NCBI RefSeq assembly: GCF_022378335.1
Contig: NZ_JAIQCI010000020.1
Coordinates: forward strand, 56,426-120,425
Source of the DNA: Croceicoccus hydrothermalis
Lineage (GTDB): Bacteria; Pseudomonadota; Alphaproteobacteria; Sphingomonadales; Sphingomonadaceae
Length of the DNA: 64,000 nt
Reading direction: 5' to 3'
Under the pieces are notes generated by a model. It saw only the letters and a list, made by a program, of their open reading frames with translations. It did no database searches and had not been told where the DNA came from. This document shows positions 1 through 8,284 of this stretch, piece after piece. Position 1 is the stretch's first letter, and every line of letters begins with the position of its first letter. A program made the translations under genes and the position numbers.

Positions 1-1
1 G

Positions 2-124
2 ATCCTGACCGGGCGGGACGCGCCGCAAGCTTTGATGGACTATGCCGATACGGTGACGGAAATGACGGAGGTGAAGCACGCCTATCACGGCGGGATCCGT
101 GCGCAGCAAGGCATCGATTTCTGA
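2..124 (+). CDS. cobO: Cob(I)yrinic acid a,c-diamide adenosyltransferase, C-terminal end
   Basis: Only the last 40 codons are in the window; the gene begins upstream of base 1. The visible tail contains [20 protein letters not shown] followed by [18 protein letters not shown] and a TGA stop. This is the characteristic end of the CobO/BtuR corrinoid adenosyltransferases, which attach the 5'-deoxyadenosyl group to cobalt in cytoplasmic cobalamin synthesis. It lies just before a cobalamin riboswitch and a btuB-cobQ-cobD run, which supports the assignment. The P-loop and the start codon cannot be seen. Confidence 0.85.
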   Translation: MLTGRDAPQALMDYADTVTEMTEVKHAYHGGIRAQQGIDF

Positions 125-135
125 ACCTTCCGGGA

Positions 136-164
136 TTGACAAGCCGAGCGCGCTTTCGCAATGG
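136..164 (+). promoter_or_regulatory. Candidate sigma-70 promoter for the riboswitch transcript
   Basis: A perfect TTGACA stands at 136-141, right after the cobO stop. A -10 element would fall near 159-164, but the bases there (CAATGG) are a poor match. The position would start transcription just ahead of the riboswitch aptamer, so this is a plausible start for the btuB-cobQ-cobD transcript. Read-through from cobO is the alternative. Confidence 0.35.
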
Positions 165-171
165 CTGCGCG

Positions 172-352
172 CAGACGGTGCTGCGCATGCGAAAACATGT
201 GGAAGCTAAGAGGGAAGCCGGTGCGATGCCGGCGCTGTGCCCGCAACTGTAGGCCGGGAGCCTCGAACCACCATGTCACTGGCAATGCCTTTTGCAAGGC
301 ACGCCGGGAAGACGGTTCGAAGGTGTTGATCGGTGAGCCAGGAAACCTGCCG
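172..352 (+). ncRNA. Cobalamin riboswitch (AdoCbl aptamer)
   Basis: The RNA has the conserved blocks of the cobalamin aptamer in order: AGGGAAGCCGGTGCGATGCC at 211-230, then the GCTGTGCCCGCAACTGTAGG region at 234-253, GTCACTGG at 274-281, and the B12 box GAGCCAGGAAACCTGCCG at 335-352. It lies in a 408-base non-coding gap between cobO and a TonB-dependent receptor with a BtuB-type N-terminus. Known riboswitches of this class shut off expression when adenosylcobalamin binds. A terminator-like hairpin follows at 438-475, so control is probably by transcription termination. The outer boundaries are approximate. Confidence 0.93.
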
Positions 353-437
353 TCGCGTCGTTCGTCCGGGGCCGGGTCCAGCCCACAGGGACAGGAAAGT
401 TTCTTTCCGAAGTAGCGACAGCCTGGCCGGTTTCCGG

Positions 438-475
438 TGCCGCAGGTCGATGACCTGTCGGCAGGCCTTTGTTGT
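438..475 (+). terminator. Terminator-like hairpin of the cobalamin riboswitch
   Basis: An 11-base arm TGCCGCAGGTC (438-448) and the arm GACCTG plus CGGCA (452-463, one bulged T) flank a three-base loop. The hairpin is followed by GGCCTTTGTTGT, a moderately T-rich tail. It lies 85 bases after the B12 box and 58 bases before the btuB start, where an expression platform is expected. The T-tract is interrupted, so control at translation cannot be excluded. Confidence 0.55.
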
Positions 476-532
476 CGAACGAACCGCGCGGGCATCGGGG
501 CCCTCGCGCGGGTATTGCTTTGGACGTTTCAC

Positions 533-2464
533 ATGACTTTTGATATCCGTCTTCTGGCCGCCGCATCGGTGTCCGCGCTTATCGCCGCGAATGCCGCCTC
601 TGCGCAGATCGCCGCCCCGCCACCCATCGACCTGCCGCGCGGCGATGCGATTGCGCAGGACACCATCGTCGTCACCGCCAACCGCACCGAACGCGCAATC
701 AGCCAGGTGGGCCAATCGGTCACCGTCGTCGCCGAATCCGAAATCATCGCCCGCCAACCCAGCGACGCACTCGACATCCTGCGCACCGTGCCGGGGGTGA
801 CCTTCACCCGCAATGGCGGCATCGGCACCAATGCCGGCGTTTCGATCCGCGGCGCGGACAGCGACCAGACCGTCGTTCTGATCGACGGGGTGAAGCTCAA
901 CGATCCGGCCTCGACCGGCGGCGGGTTCAATTTCGGACCGCTGATTATGGGCAATATCGCGCGGGTGGAAGTTGTGCGCGGATCGCAATCGGTGCTTTAC
1001 GGAAGCCAGGCGATCGGCGGCGTGGTCAATCTCATCACCCGTGCGCCGGGTGACGAACCGGCCATGTTCGCAAGCGCACAGTACGGATCGCGCGATACGG
1101 CCGAGCTGATCGGCAATGTGTCGGGCAGGGTCGGGCCGGTGGCCGCCAGCCTTGGCGCCAGCTATCTGCGCACCGACGGCATCTCGGCCTTCAGCGAGGC
1201 GCGGGGCGGACGCGAGAAGGACGAATTTGAAAGCATTGGTGTGAACGGCAAGCTGGACATTGCGCTTGCCACCAATCTCTCGCTCGACCTTCGGGGCTTC
1301 TATGCCGATAGCGACGTCGGCATCGACGGTTTTCCGGCGCCGCTCTATGCGTTTGCCGACACGCCGGAAGTTTCGCATCGGGAGGATTTCGTCGGCTATG
1401 CCGGGGTTAATGTCGCGTTCCTCGACGGGCGGTTCCGCAATCGGCTGGGTTTTGCCTATACCAATATCGACCGCCGCAATGTCGATCCCAGCCTTGACGG
1501 CGAAACCGAAACCTTTGCCGCCAATGGCGAAAACCGGCGTTTTGAGTATCAGGGTATCGTCGATGCGGCCGATTTTGCCGAGCTGGTGTTCGGGGCGGAG
1601 CGCGAGGAATCCGAATATGACAGCGCGCCCAACACCGCCGATGTCGCGATCAACAGCGCCTATGGCCAGGTGAACCTGACGCCGCTCGGCGGATTGTCGC
1701 TCACCGGCGGGGTGCGCCGCGACGATCACGAAACCTTCGGCGGGGCGACGACCTTCGCGGCGAGCGGGGCCTATTCGCCGAATGCGGGCGCCACGGTCCT
1801 TCGCGCAAGCTATGGCGAGGGTTTCAAGGCGCCCTCGCTGTTTCAGCTTTACAGCGAATACGGCAATGGCGCGCTGCTGCCGGAACGGGCGGAAAGCTGG
1901 GACGTGGGGCTCACGCACAGCTTCCTCGGCAATCGCGCGGAGGTCGGCGTGACCTATTTCGAGCGTTCCTCCACGAACCTCATCGCCTTTGTCTCCTGTT
2001 TCGACAATCCCGCGCCCATCTGTTCCGATCGTCCCTCCGGCACCTATGACAATATTGCGCGGGCGAGCGCCGATGGCTGGGAATTCGGGGTGGCGCTGCG
2101 ACCGGTGGACGGTTTCGACGTCGCACTCAATTACAGCATCGCGGACGCCTTCGACGACATGACCGGCAACCGGCTCGCCCGCCGCGCACGGGACAAGGCA
2201 AGCCTCGTCCTCGATTACCGGACGCGCGGCGGCATCGGGTTCGGTGCGACCGTGCTCATGGTGGGGGACAGTTTCGATAACGCCACGAACACGCGAAGCC
2301 TCGACGGCTATGTCGTGAGCGACTTGCGCGCAAGCTACGCGCTCACCGACAGGGTGGAGCTGTTCGGCCGGATCGAAAACCTGTTCGACGCCGAATATGA
2401 AACGGTATTCCGCTATGGACAGCCGGGCCGCATGGCGTTCGGCGGTTTGCGCTACCGGATGTAG
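533..2464 (+). CDS. btuB: TonB-dependent vitamin B12 receptor (BtuB-like)
   Basis: A 643-residue outer-membrane receptor, predicted to import cobalamin with TonB energy. The ATG at 533 is chosen because it gives a clean signal peptide (MTFDIRLLAAASVSALIAAN, cleaved after ASA) and an in-frame ATG further upstream would lie inside the riboswitch platform. After the signal comes DTIVVTANR, which matches the TonB box of BtuB. The plug domain spans about residues 50-165 (IRGADSDQTVVLIDGVKLND; GSQSVLYGSQAIGGVVN). The rest is a beta-barrel that ends in IENLFDAEYET and a terminal aromatic/methionine strand. It is the first gene after the cobalamin riboswitch and is followed 5 bases later by cobQ. Confidence 0.88.
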   Translation: MTFDIRLLAAASVSALIAANAASAQIAAPPPIDLPRGDAIAQDTIVVTANRTERAISQVGQSVTVVAESEIIARQPSDALDILRTVPGVTFTRNGGIGTNAGVSIRGADSDQTVVLIDGVKLNDPASTGGGFNFGPLIMGNIARVEVVRGSQSVLYGSQAIGGVVNLITRAPGDEPAMFASAQYGSRDTAELIGNVSGRVGPVAASLGASYLRTDGISAFSEARGGREKDEFESIGVNGKLDIALATNLSLDLRGFYADSDVGIDGFPAPLYAFADTPEVSHREDFVGYAGVNVAFLDGRFRNRLGFAYTNIDRRNVDPSLDGETETFAANGENRRFEYQGIVDAADFAELVFGAEREESEYDSAPNTADVAINSAYGQVNLTPLGGLSLTGGVRRDDHETFGGATTFAASGAYSPNAGATVLRASYGEGFKAPSLFQLYSEYGNGALLPERAESWDVGLTHSFLGNRAEVGVTYFERSSTNLIAFVSCFDNPAPICSDRPSGTYDNIARASADGWEFGVALRPVDGFDVALNYSIADAFDDMTGNRLARRARDKASLVLDYRTRGGIGFGATVLMVGDSFDNATNTRSLDGYVVSDLRASYALTDRVELFGRIENLFDAEYETVFRYGQPGRMAFGGLRYRM

Positions 2465-2469
2465 TCGCC

Positions 2470-3930
2470 ATGGCCGGCCGCGCGATCATGCTTCAGGGCA
2501 CAGGGTCCGACGTGGGCAAATCGGTGCTCGTCGCCGGTCTGTGCCGGATCGCGCGGCGGCGCGGCATTCCGGTCGCCCCGTTCAAGCCGCAGAACATGTC
2601 GAACAATGCCGCGGCCTGTGCGCAACGGGGCGAGATCGGCCGCGCGCAGGCGTTGCAGGCGCGTGCCGCCGGTATCGCGCCGACGACCGACATGAACCCG
2701 GTCCTCCTCAAGCCCGAGGGGGACCGGCGCGCGCAGCTCGTCGTCAATGGCGCCGTCGTCGAAAGCGCGGAGGCGGCGGGATACATGGCCCGGCGCGGCA
2801 GCCTGTTGCCCGATGTGCTGGCCGCTTTCGAACGGCTGCGCGCACGTCACGGCCTCATCATCGTGGAGGGGGCGGGCAGCCCGGCGGAGGTGAATCTGCG
2901 GCGGGGCGACATCGCCAACATGGGCTTTGCCCGCGCCGCCGACGTACCGGTCATCCTTGTCGGCGACATCGACCGGGGCGGTGTGATCGCCTCGCTCGTC
3001 GGTACGAAGGCGGTCATCGATGCCGGCGATGCGGCGATGATCGCGGGCTTTGCCATCAACCGGTTTCGCGGCGATCCCGCATTGTTCGACGATGGCGTGC
3101 GGTTCATCGAGGATCGCTGCGGCTGGCGCTGTTTCGGGGTGGTCCCGTGGCTGCGATCGGCGCGCGCGCTCCCGGCGGAGGATGCGGTGGTGCTCGACCA
3201 TGCGGCCGCGGGACGGGACGGGATCGTGATCGCGGTGCCCATGCTGTCGCGGATCAGCAATTTCGACGATCTCGACCCGCTGCGCGCCGAGGCCGATGTC
3301 GATGTCCGCTTCATCCCGCCCGGACGCCCCATCCCGAGGGAAGCCGACGCCATCATCCTTGCGGGTACCAAATCGACGCTGACCGACATCGCCATGATGC
3401 GGGCGGAGGGGTGGGACCACGACATTCTCGCCGCATACCGGACAGGGGCGCATATCGTCGGTCTGTGCGGCGGGTTTCAGATGCTGGGCACGCGCGTCAC
3501 TGACCCGGACGGGCGCGACGGCACGGGGGGCACGGCAGATGCGCTCGGCCTGCTCGCGATGGAGACGGCGATGTCGGGCGCAAAGATCGTGCGCCCCGTC
3601 AGCGGCCGCACCACCGCGCATGGGGATGCGCTCACCGGGTACGAGATTCATACCGGCCGATCGAGCGGGCCCGCGCTGTCAAACCCGTTCTGCGTTCTGA
3701 ACGACGGAACGCAGGACGGAGCCTTCGCGGCGGAGGGGCGCATCATCGGCACCTATCTCCACGGCGTGTTCGCAAGCGATGCGTTCCGTGCGCGATGGCT
3801 TTCGGGAATGCGCGAAGGACGCGTAAGCGCGCTCGATTACGAGGCGGGCGTGGACCGGGCGCTCGACATGCTCGCCGACGGGCTGGAGGCGGCGCTCGAC
3901 ATCGATGCGCTCTTCGCACTGGCCCGGTGA
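2470..3930 (+). CDS. cobQ: Cobyric acid synthase
   Basis: A 486-residue glutamine-dependent amidotransferase, predicted to amidate four side chains of adenosylcobyrinic acid a,c-diamide to give adenosylcobyric acid. The N-terminal domain starts with the dethiobiotin-synthetase-type P-loop (QGTGSDVGKSVLVAGLCR, residues 10-27) and PFKPQNMSNNA. The C-terminal class I glutamine amidotransferase domain has the GLCGGFQMLG nucleophile loop (about residues 335-344) and YLHGVF near the end. Length is normal for the family. It follows btuB by 5 bases, and its stop overlaps the cobD start (TGATG). Cobalamin riboswitch control is expected. Confidence 0.96.
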   Translation: MAGRAIMLQGTGSDVGKSVLVAGLCRIARRRGIPVAPFKPQNMSNNAAACAQRGEIGRAQALQARAAGIAPTTDMNPVLLKPEGDRRAQLVVNGAVVESAEAAGYMARRGSLLPDVLAAFERLRARHGLIIVEGAGSPAEVNLRRGDIANMGFARAADVPVILVGDIDRGGVIASLVGTKAVIDAGDAAMIAGFAINRFRGDPALFDDGVRFIEDRCGWRCFGVVPWLRSARALPAEDAVVLDHAAAGRDGIVIAVPMLSRISNFDDLDPLRAEADVDVRFIPPGRPIPREADAIILAGTKSTLTDIAMMRAEGWDHDILAAYRTGAHIVGLCGGFQMLGTRVTDPDGRDGTGGTADALGLLAMETAMSGAKIVRPVSGRTTAHGDALTGYEIHTGRSSGPALSNPFCVLNDGTQDGAFAAEGRIIGTYLHGVFASDAFRARWLSGMREGRVSALDYEAGVDRALDMLADGLEAALDIDALFALAR

Positions 3931-4886
3931 TGATGGTCGCGGCCAATGCGGCGGTCATGCTTGCGGCATTAACGCTGGAATGCGCGGTCGGCTGGCCCGA
4001 TGCGCTCGACCGGCGGATCGGTCATCCGGTGCGCTGGTTCGGGTGGATCGTGATGCTGGTGGAGCCTGTTGCCAATGCGCCGGGGCCGCCGCGCGCCGTG
4101 CGGATCGCGGCGGGCGGGGTTTGTGCCGTCGTGCTGATCCTGCTGGCCGGCGCTGTGGGCGCGGCGGTCGCGCGCATCGTTCCGGCCGGTGTTGCGGGCT
4201 TTGCCATGTCCGCGGTCATCGCGGCGAGCCTGCTGGCCCCGCGGTCGTTGCACGATCATGCCGCGGCGGTCGGCACCGCGTGGCGGGAAGGGGGGCTCGA
4301 TCCGGCGCGGGTCGCACTGTCGCATATCGTGGGACGCAATACGAAGACGCTGGACGAGGCGGGGATCGCCCGGGCCGCCATCGAAAGCCTGGCCGAAAAC
4401 ACCTCGGACGGGGTGACGGCGCCGCTATTCTGGGGGGCGCTGTTCGGGCTTCCGGGGCTGTTCGCGTACAAGACGATCAATACGCTCGATTCCATGATCG
4501 GCCACCGCAGCATGCGTTACGAGGCATTCGGAAAGATCGCGGCCCGGATCGACGATATGGCCAACCTGATCCCGGCGCGGCTTACAGGGGCGATTTTCGC
4601 TTTCTGCGCCGGATCAGGCCGCGCGTTTGCGACAATGCGGCGGGACGCCTCGCGCCACCGTTCGCCCAATGCCGGATGGCCCGAAAGTGCGATGGCCGGT
4701 GCGCTGAATATTCGATTGTCCGGGCCACGCGAATATGATGGGGCGATGCGGGACGAGCCGTGGTTGAACGCCGGTGCGCGCGATCCGGCGGTGGGCGATA
4801 TCTGGCGCGCGCTTGCGCTCTATCGCCGGGCCGTGGGCGCGATGGCGGGCATCCTCGGCATCATCGCCGGTGCCGCGATCGTATAG
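3930..4886 (+). CDS. cobD: Adenosylcobinamide-phosphate synthase (CobD/CbiB)
   Basis: A 318-residue integral membrane enzyme that joins cobyric acid to the aminopropanol linker. The start is the ATG that overlaps the cobQ stop at 3928-3930; a second ATG follows immediately. The family core is clear: ECAVGWPDALDRRIGHPVRWFG at the N-terminus, SHIVGRNTKTLDEAGIARA with AIESLAENTSDG in the middle, and FAYKTINTLDSMIGHRSMRY. Several hydrophobic segments follow the first 20 residues. It is the last gene visible in the riboswitch-led run. The next gene is convergent. Confidence 0.95.
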   Translation: MMVAANAAVMLAALTLECAVGWPDALDRRIGHPVRWFGWIVMLVEPVANAPGPPRAVRIAAGGVCAVVLILLAGAVGAAVARIVPAGVAGFAMSAVIAASLLAPRSLHDHAAAVGTAWREGGLDPARVALSHIVGRNTKTLDEAGIARAAIESLAENTSDGVTAPLFWGALFGLPGLFAYKTINTLDSMIGHRSMRYEAFGKIAARIDDMANLIPARLTGAIFAFCAGSGRAFATMRRDASRHRSPNAGWPESAMAGALNIRLSGPREYDGAMRDEPWLNAGARDPAVGDIWRALALYRRAVGAMAGILGIIAGAAIV

Positions 4887-4908
4887 GAGGGCATTGCGCC
4901 GCCCGCGA

Positions 4909-5841
4909 TCATCCCGCCGCCAGCATCGCCAGATAACCCGCATAGGCGAGAAGGAACATCGCCGCACACCAGCGCGGCAAGCCCCTCTGCCATAGGATCA
5001 GCATGGTCAGCACCGCCGCCGACGCCCCCATCGCCAACAGGTCGAACGGCCATAGCTCGCCCGGCAAAGCATCGCCCGAAAGCGCCATGGTCGTGCCGCC
5101 GATGAACAATGTGTTGTAGAGATTGGACCCGGTCACACTGCCCAGCGCAACTTCGGATTCGCCTTTGCGCGCGGCGGCAATGCTCGCCACGAGTTCGGGA
5201 AGCGACGTGCCGACCGCCACGATGGTAAGCCCGATCAATGTCTCGCTCATCCCCGCCAGCCGCGCCAGATCGGTTGCCCCACCGACCAGTATCCTGCCCC
5301 CGAAGATCAACAGCGCGAGCCCGACCGCCGCCCCGGACAGCGGGCGGAACCAGCCGGGCGGCGGCGTATCCGGCGCGATATCGTGCGCGGGCGGCGTGCG
5401 CTCTGCCTTGAAGCAATAGGCGATATAGACAAGCAAAAGCCCGATCATCGCAAGGCCGAGCGCCACGCCGGAAAAGCCCGTCACCGCCACGCCGCACAGC
5501 AGCAGCGCGGCGAGAAGCCCCACCACCGGATCGCGCATCCGCCCCGCCGCCGCCACGCGGATCGGCGCGACCAGCGATGCCCCGCCGAGCACCAGCAGCG
5601 TGTTCGCGATGTTGGAGCCGACGATGTTCCCCCACGCGATCGCCGGCGCGCCCGCGCGAACCGCCTCGACACTGGCGACCAGTTCGGGGGCGGAGGTTCC
5701 GAACCCCACCACCACCAGCCCGATGAACAGCGGCGCAACCCGCGCCTTTGCCGCAAGCTTTACCGCGCCCGACACGAGCAATTCGCCCCCGCCGATGAGC
5801 AACACGAGGCCCAGCACGATCGCAAGCCCCGCCGATGTCAT
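4909..5841 (-). CDS. Calcium/sodium antiporter, CaCA family (YrbG-like)
   Basis: A 310-residue inner-membrane cation exchanger with about ten hydrophobic segments. The two inverted repeats carry the family alpha motifs: VGFGTSAPELVASVEAVRAG with GNIVGSNIANT in the first half, and VGTSLPELVASIAAARKGES with GSVTGSNLYNT in the second. The acidic residues in the GTSxPEL motifs are the expected ion ligands. The ion actually moved (Ca2+, Na+, K+) cannot be told from sequence. It lies 24 bases after the HerA-like gene on the same strand, so the two may be co-transcribed. Confidence 0.92.
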   Translation of the reverse strand: MTSAGLAIVLGLVLLIGGGELLVSGAVKLAAKARVAPLFIGLVVVGFGTSAPELVASVEAVRAGAPAIAWGNIVGSNIANTLLVLGGASLVAPIRVAAAGRMRDPVVGLLAALLLCGVAVTGFSGVALGLAMIGLLLVYIAYCFKAERTPPAHDIAPDTPPPGWFRPLSGAAVGLALLIFGGRILVGGATDLARLAGMSETLIGLTIVAVGTSLPELVASIAAARKGESEVALGSVTGSNLYNTLFIGGTTMALSGDALPGELWPFDLLAMGASAAVLTMLILWQRGLPRWCAAMFLLAYAGYLAMLAAG

Positions 5842-5865
5842 GAACGACGCCCCGCCATGTCCGTT

Positions 5866-7317
5866 TCAGACCGCCGCCGTCGTGAGGCCAAGCCGCGGCA
5901 CGGTGACCGTCCGCCGCCCCGAAAAATCGGTGCGGATCACGAGAAGTTCCATACGCTCGAAATTGTCGAGCAGGCGGCGGATGCGGCCCGCACTGCTCGT
6001 GCCGTAAATGCGGGCGAGCGTATCGTCGTCGGGGCAGGGCGCCTCGTCCTGCGCCGCGCGCGCGATGGCGAGGAACGGGGCCAGCATGTCGTCTGGCACG
6101 CTCTGCGACAACGCGACGAGCGCGGCGTGATCGTCGTTGTCCGTGTCGATGCCGGCCTGGGCCATAGCGAACCGGCGGTTGAATTGCGTCATGTCGAGCC
6201 CGTGAAGCGGCGCCCGGCGGGCGCGGCATCGCAGGGTGAAATCCTGGAACAGGGCGGCGGATGTCTGAAACGCACTGTCGGGCTCGGCCGCCATTTCGCG
6301 CAGCACTTCGGCGATGATCGGGGCGGCGTCGGGCGTATCGTCGGCCTGATCCCCGGTCGTATCCGGCGCGGGCGCATCCTGTATCGCGATCCGTTCCATC
6401 AGCGCGTCGGCCTGCTCGCCCGGGCTGGGACGGGGCGGGGCGGGGGGCGGCGGTTCGGTCGTTTCCGGCGCGGCATGGAGCAATGCCTCCATCTCCTCCG
6501 CCGATGCGGTGGGAAGCGGCAAGAGGCCGGGCGCCGCACCGCGCGTGCCGGTCCGCACGCTTCCGATACGGACCGATACGGGGCGCCGGGAAATCGCCGG
6601 ACCAAGGCCCAGGAACATGCCGCGGTCGAGATCGCGGATCTGTTCCGCCTGCCGCCGTTCCATGCCGAGCAGGTCGGCAGCGCGCACCATGTCGATATCG
6701 AGAAAGGTCCGCCCCATCAGGAAATTCGACGCCTCCGCCGCGACATTCTTGGCAAGTTTCGCCAGCCGCTGCGTCGCGATGACGCCGGCGAGGCCGCGCT
6801 TGCGCCCCCGGCACATCAGGTTGGTCATCGCCGAAAGCGAGAGGCGGCGGGCCTCGTCGCTGACGTCGCCGCCCTGTGCCGGTGCGAACATCTGCGCCTC
6901 GTCCACGACGACGAGCGCGGGGTACCATTCCTCCCGCGGGGCATCGAACAGGGCATTGAGGAACATCGCGGCGCAGCGCATCTGCGCCTCCACCTCAAGC
7001 CCGTCGAGCGCGAGCACGACCGAGGCGCGATGGCGCCGGATACGCGCGGCCAGTTGCACGATCTCGGTATCGCCGTAATCCGCGCCGTCGATCACCACAT
7101 GGCCGAACGGTTCGGCCAGCGTCACGAAATCACCCTCCGGATCGATCACGACCTGCTGCACCAGCCCGGCGCTTTCCTCCAGCAGGCGGCGCAGGAGATG
7201 CGATTTGCCCGATCCCGAATTGCCCTGCACCAGCAGACGCGTGGCCAGCAATTCCTCGATATCGATGGGAACGCTGGTGTCGCGATTGTCGCTGCCGATG
7301 ATGATCGAATTGCTCAC
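5866..7317 (-). CDS. HerA-like ATP-binding protein (DUF87 family)
   Basis: A 483-residue cytoplasmic ATPase of the HerA/FtsK superfamily. The Walker A motif is QGNSGSGKSHLLRRLLEES (residues 31-49), a Walker B/arginine region follows at ALVVVDEAQMFAP, and GLAGVIATQRLAKLAKNV is the sensor-type segment of HerA-like proteins. The N-terminal HAS-barrel strand is short (MSNSIIIGSDNRDTSVPIDI). The C-terminal 200 residues are proline/acid-rich and then helical, with no nuclease motif. HerA proteins usually pair with a NurA nuclease, and none is seen here, so the role is open. Possible tasks are DNA translocation or defence. Confidence 0.8.
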   Translation of the reverse strand: MSNSIIIGSDNRDTSVPIDIEELLATRLLVQGNSGSGKSHLLRRLLEESAGLVQQVVIDPEGDFVTLAEPFGHVVIDGADYGDTEIVQLAARIRRHRASVVLALDGLEVEAQMRCAAMFLNALFDAPREEWYPALVVVDEAQMFAPAQGGDVSDEARRLSLSAMTNLMCRGRKRGLAGVIATQRLAKLAKNVAAEASNFLMGRTFLDIDMVRAADLLGMERRQAEQIRDLDRGMFLGLGPAISRRPVSVRIGSVRTGTRGAAPGLLPLPTASAEEMEALLHAAPETTEPPPPAPPRPSPGEQADALMERIAIQDAPAPDTTGDQADDTPDAAPIIAEVLREMAAEPDSAFQTSAALFQDFTLRCRARRAPLHGLDMTQFNRRFAMAQAGIDTDNDDHAALVALSQSVPDDMLAPFLAIARAAQDEAPCPDDDTLARIYGTSSAGRIRRLLDNFERMELLVIRTDFSGRRTVTVPRLGLTTAAV

Positions 7318-7399
7318 GTATCAGGCAATAGCGGGCCGCGCGCCGCAGCCAAAGCCATCGCGCGCCGCTATCCCCAGCCTATCTCGGCCCGAAGGCGGA

Positions 7400-8257
7400 T
7401 CATTCGCGAAAGCTCCACCTGAGCGCCGCGCCCATCGCATAGGTCGCCAGCCTGTTGGGAAGCGCGGTCAGCCGCCCCGGCCGCAGGTTCAACATGGCGG
7501 GCGCCCATCGCGGCAACAGGTCGAGCGCCGCATTGCCCAGCATGCGATGCGGCGCCGCCGACGCAGGGTTCCCCGCCGCCGGCGTCAGCACGAGATCGGC
7601 CACCTCCCGCGTTTCGGGAAGCACGGCAAGCTCGCCCCGAAACGAGGCCAGCAACGCCTCTGCCGCGGCACGCGTTTCGGGGACCGGATCGGCGCCCAGC
7701 GCGCGGGCGACATGGGCGGCCTGCGCGAAATAGATATCCTGATCCCTCGCGCTCATGCGCGGATCGACATAGCGGATATACGCATCGAGGAAGCACAGCG
7801 CCTCGCACACATGGACCCACGCCAGCAGCCGGGGATCGGAGGCGCGATAGCCCGTTCCATCGGGGAGCGTTCCCGTCACGCGCAGGTGGATGCGGCGGAC
7901 CCGATCGATCGCGGCCTCCGCCTCATGGCGGTCCGCATAGGTGGTGATCGCGATGAAACGCGCCGTCCGCCGCAGCCGCCCGAGCATGTCGGCGCGAAAA
8001 TCCGAATGGTCGAGCACGCCGCGAAGCGCCGCGGGGTGCAGCATCTGTAACAACAAAGCGGCCATGCCGCCGACCATCATCGACACCACATCGGCATGGA
8101 CGGCGCGAATGACCGAACCGGGCGGATATATCGCCGTGTCGGATCGGGTAACCGGCGTTTCCCCGCGGCTCGCGTCGTTGAACACGGCGCGAACCTGCGC
8201 GCGGAGGAGGGATTTCACCGCCGCGGTGGGCGCGGCCGTCCGGCGCGCGCTCACCAT
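7400..8257 (-). CDS. MpaB/rubber-oxygenase family protein (DUF2236)
   Basis: A 285-residue protein of the ER-bound oxygenase MpaB/latex-clearing protein family. The hallmark segment is VVSMMVGGMAALLLQMLHPA followed by LRGVLDHSDFRADMLGRLRRT (from about residue 55). The histidines and the arginine after it are the residues expected to hold haem in this family. Other family landmarks are DPRLLAWVHVCEALCFLDAY. Characterised members cleave rubber or a fungal side chain with O2; the substrate here is unknown. It is a lone gene between the HerA-like gene and an SDR gene, all on the minus strand. Confidence 0.8.
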   Translation of the reverse strand: MVSARRTAAPTAAVKSLLRAQVRAVFNDASRGETPVTRSDTAIYPPGSVIRAVHADVVSMMVGGMAALLLQMLHPAALRGVLDHSDFRADMLGRLRRTARFIAITTYADRHEAEAAIDRVRRIHLRVTGTLPDGTGYRASDPRLLAWVHVCEALCFLDAYIRYVDPRMSARDQDIYFAQAAHVARALGADPVPETRAAAEALLASFRGELAVLPETREVADLVLTPAAGNPASAAPHRMLGNAALDLLPRWAPAMLNLRPGRLTALPNRLATYAMGAALRWSFRE

Positions 8258-8284
8258 CGGGGCGCCATCATGGCGGGGTCTGCG

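Noticed and set aside
206..1918. Long minus-strand open frame of 570 codons over btuB
   Set aside because: It lies antisense to a clear TonB-receptor gene with a signal peptide and plug domain. GC-rich DNA leaves the opposite frames open. The translation has no domain and an atypical Arg/Gly/Ala composition.
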